NCBI RefSeq assembly: GCF_041355105.1
Contig: NZ_JBFUPK010000001.1
Location: 62,001-126,000 of the forward strand
Reading direction: 5' to 3'
Source: Terriglobus sp. RCC_193
GTDB taxonomy: Bacteria; Acidobacteriota; Terriglobia; Terriglobales; Acidobacteriaceae
DNA: 64,000 nucleotides
Made by a program: the position numbers and the translations under genes. The notes beneath the pieces are model-generated. The model was not told the DNA's origin, searched no databases, and saw only the letters and a list, made by a program, of their open reading frames with translations. This document shows, piece after piece, positions 59,189 through 64,000 of the stretch (positions within the stretch are counted from its first letter, which is position 1; every line of letters begins with the position of its first letter).

Positions 59189-62100
59189 GCATGCACCTCT
59201 GCCAGCTGCGTCTGGTTGCGCTGGGGATTAGATTTTTTGCGACCGTGAATCAATGCGAAGACGGTAGGAACAAAGATCAAAGTGGCGCAGGTAGCACACA
59301 GCAGGCCACCGATCACAGCGCGTCCAAGCGGTGCGTTCTGCTCCCCGCCATCGCCCATCCCCAGGGCCATGGGAACCATGCCGATGATCATGGCTAGTGC
59401 AGTCATCAATACAGGTCGGAAGCGTGTTGCACCAGCTTCAATGGCTGCGCGCAGGGCGTCACCGTGTTCTTCAAGTTGTTGCTTGGCAAATGAAACCACA
59501 AGGATGGAGTTCGCCGTGGCCACACCCATACACATAATGGCGCCCATCAGTGCCGGAACGCTCAATCGCGTTCCGGTAAGGAAGAGAAAGAGAATGATGC
59601 CTGCAAGTGCAGCTGGTAACGCGGTGATGATGATGAATGGATCTACCCAGCTCTGGAAGTTCACCACGATCAGCAGATAAACCAGCACGATAGAGAAGAT
59701 CAGACCGCCCACCAGGCCAATGTAGGAACTGCGCATCGTCTCTACCTGGCCCTTCAGCGTAATGTATGTGCCGCGAGGAAGATCCTTGCGGTCCTTTGCA
59801 AGAATCCTTTCAATATCGCGGCTCACGGCGCCCAGGTCGCGATTCTGAACGCTGCCATAGATATCCACCACGCGACGGATGTTGTAGTGATTCACCACGG
59901 TCATTTCTGTGCCGCGTTTCACCGTAGCCATGTCACTGAGAATGGCAGGCTGTCCATTTCCAGTGCCGGCTGCAATGGAGGTGCTGCGGTTAATCGGAAC
60001 ATTCTGTAGATCCTGCACCGTGTCCATCTTGTATTGCGGGGTCTGTGCGGCCATGTTGTAGTTCACGCCGTTCTTCCAGTTCAGAAAGAACATGGGTGTT
60101 ACCTGGAATGAGCCACTCAGGGTGTTCAGCAAACTTTGCGAAACGTCGCGCGGAGTGAAGCCCCCCTGCAATGCCTTGGTACGGTCTACATCAACGCTCA
60201 GTGTGGGGCCGTTAAAAGGCTGCTGAATGCGAAGGTCTGTCAAACCCGGAACCTCGCGCAGTTGAGCCAGGATCTTGTCTGCCTGCGCCTTGCTGGCTGC
60301 AATGTTGTTGCCTTCAATCTGAATGTCGATTGGAGCGGGAATACCAAAGTTCAGAATCTGCGTGGTGATGTCTGCGGGCAACATGTAGAACGTTGCTTGC
60401 GGGAACATTTTGGGCAGGTCGCGGCGCAACGTCTCGATGTACTTTGCGGTGGGATGGTGATCTTCCTTCAGTGTGACGAAGATGTCACCATCGCCTGCAC
60501 TGATGGTGCCATTTGTCAGATGCTGTGTATTCATCGACGAATACGGCATACCAATGTTGTCCAAAACTCCAGACATCTCATCGGATGGAATGGTCTTGCG
60601 AATCTGGCTCTCCACCTGGTCAAACAGGTTGGCCACTTCTTCAATGCGCGTGCCTGTTGGAGCACGCACATGCAAAGTGAACTGGCCGCTGTCGGTATCC
60701 GGGAAGAAATCCTGCCCAAGGAAGGGAATCAGCAGCATGCAGCAGAGGCAGATGCCAAGAAACACAGGAACAAAAGCTTTGCGAGCTGCAATCAGGCGAC
60801 GCAACATGCCATCGTAGGCATCGCGCACCTTGTCAAAGCGAGTATTGAAGCCTCGCTGGAAGCGTGCGAAGAAGCCATTTTCATGTTCGCCGTGTACATG
60901 GTCCTTCAGCAGGTACATCGCAAGCGTGGGAACCAATGTACGGCTAAGGACGTAGCTTGCCAGCATGGCAAACACCACCGCCTCAGCCAGCGGCACAAAC
61001 AGGAAGCGTGACACGCCGCTCAGGAAGAACATGGGCAGGAACACGATGCAGATGCACAACGTGGAGACAAGTGCGGGAACAGAAATCTGCGCAGCACCTT
61101 GTTCAATCGCTTCCAGCAGAGGGTAGCCGTCTTCCAGATAACGCTCAATATTTTCAATGGTGACGGTGGCGTCGTCCACCAGGATGCCGACGGCCAGTGC
61201 CAGTCCGCCCAGCGTCATGGTGTTGATGGTTTCGCCGATCAGCCCCAGCACAATGACCGAAGTCAGAATCGATAGAGGGATCGAGACGGCAATGATAACT
61301 GTGGACCGCCAGCTTCCCAGGAAGACAAGGATCATGATGGCCGTGAGAACCGCGGCGATGATGGCTTCACGGATCACGCCTTCCACGGCGGCGCGTACAA
61401 ACACCGACTGATCGCCCAGTGGCGTCAACTGTAGCTGTGGCGGTAGGGTGGTCTTCACGCGTGGCAGCGATTCACGAATGCCTTTCACAACATCCAGCGT
61501 GGACGAGTTACCGTTCTTCAACACGCTGATCAGAACACCGCGCGTGCCGTCCTGGCGCACAACGTTCGTCTGGAATTGGAAGCCTTCTGCCACCGTAGCC
61601 ACATCGCGGAGGAAGATGGTGTTGCCATTGGCCTGCTTGATCGGTAGGTCCTGCAGATCTTCAATGGTGCGTGGTGCACCATTTGGCCGCACGTCATATT
61701 CGGTGGAACCAATTTTGATGGTTCCTGAAGGTGTGATCACATTTTGTTGCGAGAGCGCCGCCAGCAGATCACCCGGCGCAATGCCTTTGGATTGCATTGC
61801 CGACTGGTCCATGGAAATGGTTATCTGACGCAGCTTGCCACCATAGGGCAATGGCACAACCGAACCAGGCACGGTAACAAACTGTGTGCGTACGAAGTTC
61901 GTGGCGTAGTCGTTCAGTTGTGCTTCGGACATGCCTTGCCCGGAAACGCCAATCTGAACGATGGGAACGCTTGATGCGGAGAAGTTAATAATCTGCGGGG
62001 GCAGAATGCCCGGCGGCAACTGGCGAAGCTCATATTGCGATGCTGCCGTGACCTGGGCATTGGCGGTGTCAAGTGAGGCGCCGGGTTGCAGGAAGACGCG

Positions 62101-62376
62101 GATTACGGCATATCCGTTATAGCTGGTGGATTCCGTGTGCTGGATGTTGTCCACCAGCGTCGTCAACGCCTTTTCATACGGCGTGGTGAGCCGTCCTTCT
62201 ACTTCTTCCGGATTCAGGCCCGTATAGGTGAAACCAATCGAGATAACCGGGATGTTGATGTTCGGAAAGATGTCCGTGGGGGTGCGCAGGATCATGATGG
62301 GCGCTGCCAGCAAGATCAGCAGCGCCAGCACGATAAAGGTGTAGGGGCGGGTTAGCGCAACCTTGACGATCCACAT
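59185..62376 (-). CDS. RND efflux permease, HAE1/AcrB-like
   Basis: A proton-driven inner-membrane transporter of 1063 residues with the typical 12 membrane helices and two large periplasmic loops. The N-terminus is MWIVKVALTRPYTFIVLALL. The proton-relay motif in helix 4, GILVDDATVTIENIERYLED, carries the paired Asp. Other family stretches are YTGLNPEEVEGRLTTPYEKA and, near the C-terminus, GAIMCMGVATANSILVVSFA. I use ATG 62376, preceded by GAGGATAACCACCGG; the frame remains open to 62568 but that part overlaps the divergent lysR gene. It heads the pump operon. The substrate class (HAE1, multidrug or aromatic acid type) is inferred from motifs. Confidence 0.95.
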   Translation of the reverse strand: MWIVKVALTRPYTFIVLALLILLAAPIMILRTPTDIFPNINIPVISIGFTYTGLNPEEVEGRLTTPYEKALTTLVDNIQHTESTSYNGYAVIRVFLQPGASLDTANAQVTAASQYELRQLPPGILPPQIINFSASSVPIVQIGVSGQGMSEAQLNDYATNFVRTQFVTVPGSVVPLPYGGKLRQITISMDQSAMQSKGIAPGDLLAALSQQNVITPSGTIKIGSTEYDVRPNGAPRTIEDLQDLPIKQANGNTIFLRDVATVAEGFQFQTNVVRQDGTRGVLISVLKNGNSSTLDVVKGIRESLPRVKTTLPPQLQLTPLGDQSVFVRAAVEGVIREAIIAAVLTAIMILVFLGSWRSTVIIAVSIPLSILTSVIVLGLIGETINTMTLGGLALAVGILVDDATVTIENIERYLEDGYPLLEAIEQGAAQISVPALVSTLCICIVFLPMFFLSGVSRFLFVPLAEAVVFAMLASYVLSRTLVPTLAMYLLKDHVHGEHENGFFARFQRGFNTRFDKVRDAYDGMLRRLIAARKAFVPVFLGICLCCMLLIPFLGQDFFPDTDSGQFTLHVRAPTGTRIEEVANLFDQVESQIRKTIPSDEMSGVLDNIGMPYSSMNTQHLTNGTISAGDGDIFVTLKEDHHPTAKYIETLRRDLPKMFPQATFYMLPADITTQILNFGIPAPIDIQIEGNNIAASKAQADKILAQLREVPGLTDLRIQQPFNGPTLSVDVDRTKALQGGFTPRDVSQSLLNTLSGSFQVTPMFFLNWKNGVNYNMAAQTPQYKMDTVQDLQNVPINRSTSIAAGTGNGQPAILSDMATVKRGTEMTVVNHYNIRRVVDIYGSVQNRDLGAVSRDIERILAKDRKDLPRGTYITLKGQVETMRSSYIGLVGGLIFSIVLVYLLIVVNFQSWVDPFIIITALPAALAGIILFLFLTGTRLSVPALMGAIMCMGVATANSILVVSFAKQQLEEHGDALRAAIEAGATRFRPVLMTALAMIIGMVPMALGMGDGGEQNAPLGRAVIGGLLCATCATLIFVPTVFALIHGRKKSNPQRNQTQLAEVHA

Positions 62377-62468
62377 CCGGTGGTTATCCTCGCGGGCCGC
62401 AGATGCGGCCTTCTGTACTATCAGATTCCCCGACCACTGGATTTGCACGTGGTTTCTTCCGTGCATAA

Positions 62469-62487
62469 CTATCGGAAAAACCGATAG
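62469..62487. promoter_or_regulatory. LysR-type dyad between pump operon and lysR
   Basis: CTATCGG-AAAAA-CCGATAG is a perfect 7-bp dyad. It contains TCGGAAAAACCGA, a T-N11-A box as recognised by LysR-type regulators. It ends 9 bases before the lysR start and lies about 93 bases upstream of the permease start, suiting control of both genes. Confidence 0.65.
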
Positions 62488-62496
62488 CATGCAGGA

Positions 62497-63396
62497 ATGG
62501 AACTCCGACACCTGCGTTACCTTGTGGCCGTAGCAGAGCAGCAAAGCTTCAGCCGGGCAGCGGCTCATCTACATGTCTCCCAGTCTGCTATCAGCGAGCA
62601 GATGGCTGATCTGGAGGACGAGGTTGGTGTGCGACTGTTGGAACGGGGTCATCGACGAACGGCTTTAACAGAACCCGGCAAGATATTTCTGGAACATGCG
62701 CAACGTGTGCTGGAGACGAGCCGTACCGCCGTCCTGGAGGCACAACGCGCCGAACGCGGCCAGGTGGGGACGCTTCGCATCGGTTTTTTTGCCGGTGGTG
62801 TAGGTGATGGCTTTCCTGCGCTCATTCGGAATTTTCGCGACACGCACCCGGGTGTGGAACTAACGCTCATGGAGATGCACGTTGCGGAGCAGTGGCGCGC
62901 TCTGCAGGATGGCCGGATCGATCTCGCATTCACACGTGTACCGGAGCCGCAGATGCGCCGCGACATCCGCTATGAAGTCATCCAGCATGACCCGATGGTG
63001 GCAATTCTGCCGCTTAACCACCCCCGCGCATCGGCGAAGCGGCTGGATGTGAAGGATCTCTCGGGTGAGCGCTTTGTCGTCTCGTCTCGCGGCACATCGC
63101 CCAGTGTCTATGACAAGGTCATTGAACTTTGTATGACAGCCGGGTTCACACCGGAGATCGCTAGTGTCTCTACGGTATGGAGCAGTGTCATTCTCATGGT
63201 GCAATCAGGAGAAGGCGTTTCGATCCTGCCCTATAACCGGCAGCAGATCGGTTTTCGCGACCTCGCCTTCGTTCCGCTCAAGCAACAAAACGCATTTGTG
63301 GAACTCTGCGTCTGCTGGGCGGCACGGCGCGACCGTGTTCTGCTTCGTAACTTCCGCGAGATGGCGAAGGAGCATGTCCGTACCGGCCGTTTATAG
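62497..63396 (+). CDS. LysR family transcriptional regulator
   Basis: A 299-residue LysR-type regulator. The N-terminal winged helix-turn-helix is MELRHLRYLVAVAEQQSFSR then AAAHLHVSQSAISEQMADLE. The effector-binding domain runs from about residue 90, with GFFAGGVGDGFPALIRNFRD and MEMHVAEQWRALQDGRIDLA. It is divergent from the RND operon, with a T-N11-A dyad in the shared leader, so it probably controls the pump in response to an exported compound. ATG 62497 follows GCAGGA four bases away. The C-terminal half includes LPYNRQQIGFRDLAFVPLKQ, normal for the family. The effector is not inferable. Confidence 0.93.
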   Translation: MELRHLRYLVAVAEQQSFSRAAAHLHVSQSAISEQMADLEDEVGVRLLERGHRRTALTEPGKIFLEHAQRVLETSRTAVLEAQRAERGQVGTLRIGFFAGGVGDGFPALIRNFRDTHPGVELTLMEMHVAEQWRALQDGRIDLAFTRVPEPQMRRDIRYEVIQHDPMVAILPLNHPRASAKRLDVKDLSGERFVVSSRGTSPSVYDKVIELCMTAGFTPEIASVSTVWSSVILMVQSGEGVSILPYNRQQIGFRDLAFVPLKQQNAFVELCVCWAARRDRVLLRNFREMAKEHVRTGRL

Positions 63397-63487
63397 GCCG
63401 ACAGGTTTACTGTGGTGATTCCGCAGTGACCGTGTGTGCTCTTGTCGGCGTCTACATACATAAGCTTTAAGAAGAGAGGACTTCCCC

Positions 63488-63997
63488 ATGCGCCTTCGTC
63501 ACGTTGCCGCCACTGTTGCACTTTCCATCTTTTCCATCATCTGCGGTGCTAAGGCGCATGCGCAGACAGCGATTTACGCGCAGGTCACAGGGCAGTCGAA
63601 TGACCTGACGAGCGGCAATGGTTACTTCTGGGGTCCGACCTTCGGCATCTATCAGGATCGGCACAGTCTTGCGCTGGTGCACATCGGATACGATGTGCGC
63701 GGCTCCATCCTGAAGAACGGCAATGCGCAATTCTCCAGCGGCCTGGGTGGCATCCGCGCCTCCATCGTGCCGCACGTTATCCCCATCAAGGTTTATGGTG
63801 AGGCTCTAGGCGGCGTCGGTATCGTCAGCAATGGCTCCAGCTCCACCAATTTCCAATACCAGATCAACGGCGGTGTGGAGTACACGCTGCTGCCGCACAT
63901 TGACTGGCGTGCACTGGAAGTCGCTTACAACGGGTATTCCGGAAATACCGGCGGCCATCCCGTCGCACTTTCCACGGGAATCGTCTTCAGGCTATAA
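63488..63997 (+). CDS. Outer-membrane beta-barrel protein
   Basis: A 169-residue exported protein with a signal peptide (MRLRHVAATVALSIFSIICG then AKAHAQ). The mature part alternates hydrophobic and polar residues in strands: IYAQVTGQSNDLTSGNGYFW, LALVHIGYDVRGSILKNGNA, RASIVPHVIPIKVYGEALGG and FQYQINGGVEYTLLPHIDWR. The final residue is an aromatic-adjacent leucine (IVFRL) rather than a terminal Phe, but the pattern fits a small eight-stranded OmpA/OmpW-like barrel. ATG 63488 follows AGAGGACTTCCCC. The function is unknown. It lies 91 bases after lysR on the same strand. Confidence 0.78.
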   Translation: MRLRHVAATVALSIFSIICGAKAHAQTAIYAQVTGQSNDLTSGNGYFWGPTFGIYQDRHSLALVHIGYDVRGSILKNGNAQFSSGLGGIRASIVPHVIPIKVYGEALGGVGIVSNGSSSTNFQYQINGGVEYTLLPHIDWRALEVAYNGYSGNTGGHPVALSTGIVFRL

Positions 63998-64000
63998 ATC

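Noticed and set aside
62377-62568. 192-base 5' extension of the RND permease frame
   Set aside because: It overlaps the lysR gene and its dyad, lacks the family N-terminus, and the ATG at 62376 with GAGGA starts the normal MWIVKVALTRPY sequence.
1-64000. tRNA, rRNA, transposase or integrase genes
   Set aside because: I looked through the gaps on both strands and saw no cloverleaf, intact rRNA or DDE/tyrosine-recombinase protein, apart from the weak 5S-like match at 39.6 kb. A dedicated tRNA search could still find one I missed.

Overview
This 64 kb window reads as chromosomal DNA of a soil acidobacterium, most like the Terriglobus/Granulicella/Edaphobacter group. That placement is inferred from protein style, for example the short RpoZ, the GH92 mannosidase, the DUF1254 lipoproteins and the acidobacterial secreted families, and from the abundant intergenic repeats containing CATTCTGAGCG..GCGAAGAATC. 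No database search was possible. Coding density is high and spread over both strands, with GC-rich third positions that produce many long antisense shadow frames. I found no rRNA or tRNA gene, transposase, phage gene or CRISPR array.

Layout. 1-6.3 kb: the 3' part of murC, a secreted GH92 alpha-mannosidase bracketed by two ~256 bp direct repeats, a radical SAM protein with a repeat element inside its reading frame, and a sulfurtransferase on the other strand. 6.3-13 kb: a small membrane protein, an ECF sigma factor, leuS, a polytopic membrane protein, a 28-residue membrane peptide and guaA with an 18-bp-stem terminator. 13.2-17.5 kb (minus): a DHFR-fold reductase, a truncated POTRA-like fragment, an acyltransferase, a LacD-type aldolase and RNase PH. 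17.6-20 kb: a sigma-54 activator with an altered GAFTGA loop and a small downstream companion. 20.4-22.3 kb: a CDGSH protein facing an S10 carboxypeptidase. 23-27.7 kb: three tandem DUF1254/DUF1214 lipoproteins. 28-33.6 kb: a Nudix hydrolase facing a minus-strand cluster of TPR, MgtC, MoxR-like AAA+ ATPase, alginate lyase and VWA genes.

33.7-39.5 kb: a hotdog thioesterase, an Mrp ATPase, a P-loop kinase-like protein, then hrcA-grpE-dnaJ with a small membrane protein, facing rsmE. 39.9-43.6 kb (minus): L-serine dehydratase, a HEAT-repeat exported protein and a second acyltransferase. 43.8-47.5 kb (plus): comM, a small hypothetical gene, rpoZ and rho with a perfect palindromic terminator. 47.6-52.7 kb: an exported acidobacterial protein, an MsbA-like ABC exporter, a secreted protein of unknown function and a phospholipase D-like protein. 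52.7-56.3 kb (minus): glgX, a 29-residue membrane peptide, a cupin and a TetR regulator. 56.4-63.4 kb: a complete tripartite RND efflux operon with a divergent LysR regulator and a LysR-type dyad between them. The window ends with an outer-membrane beta-barrel protein.

Most genes are housekeeping or common accessory genes. The less ordinary material is the family of hairpin modules that fills most long gaps and has entered one gene, the exported alginate lyase inside an AAA+/VWA operon, the tandem DUF1254 lipoproteins, and several short dyads and micro-genes that ordinary gene callers would miss.
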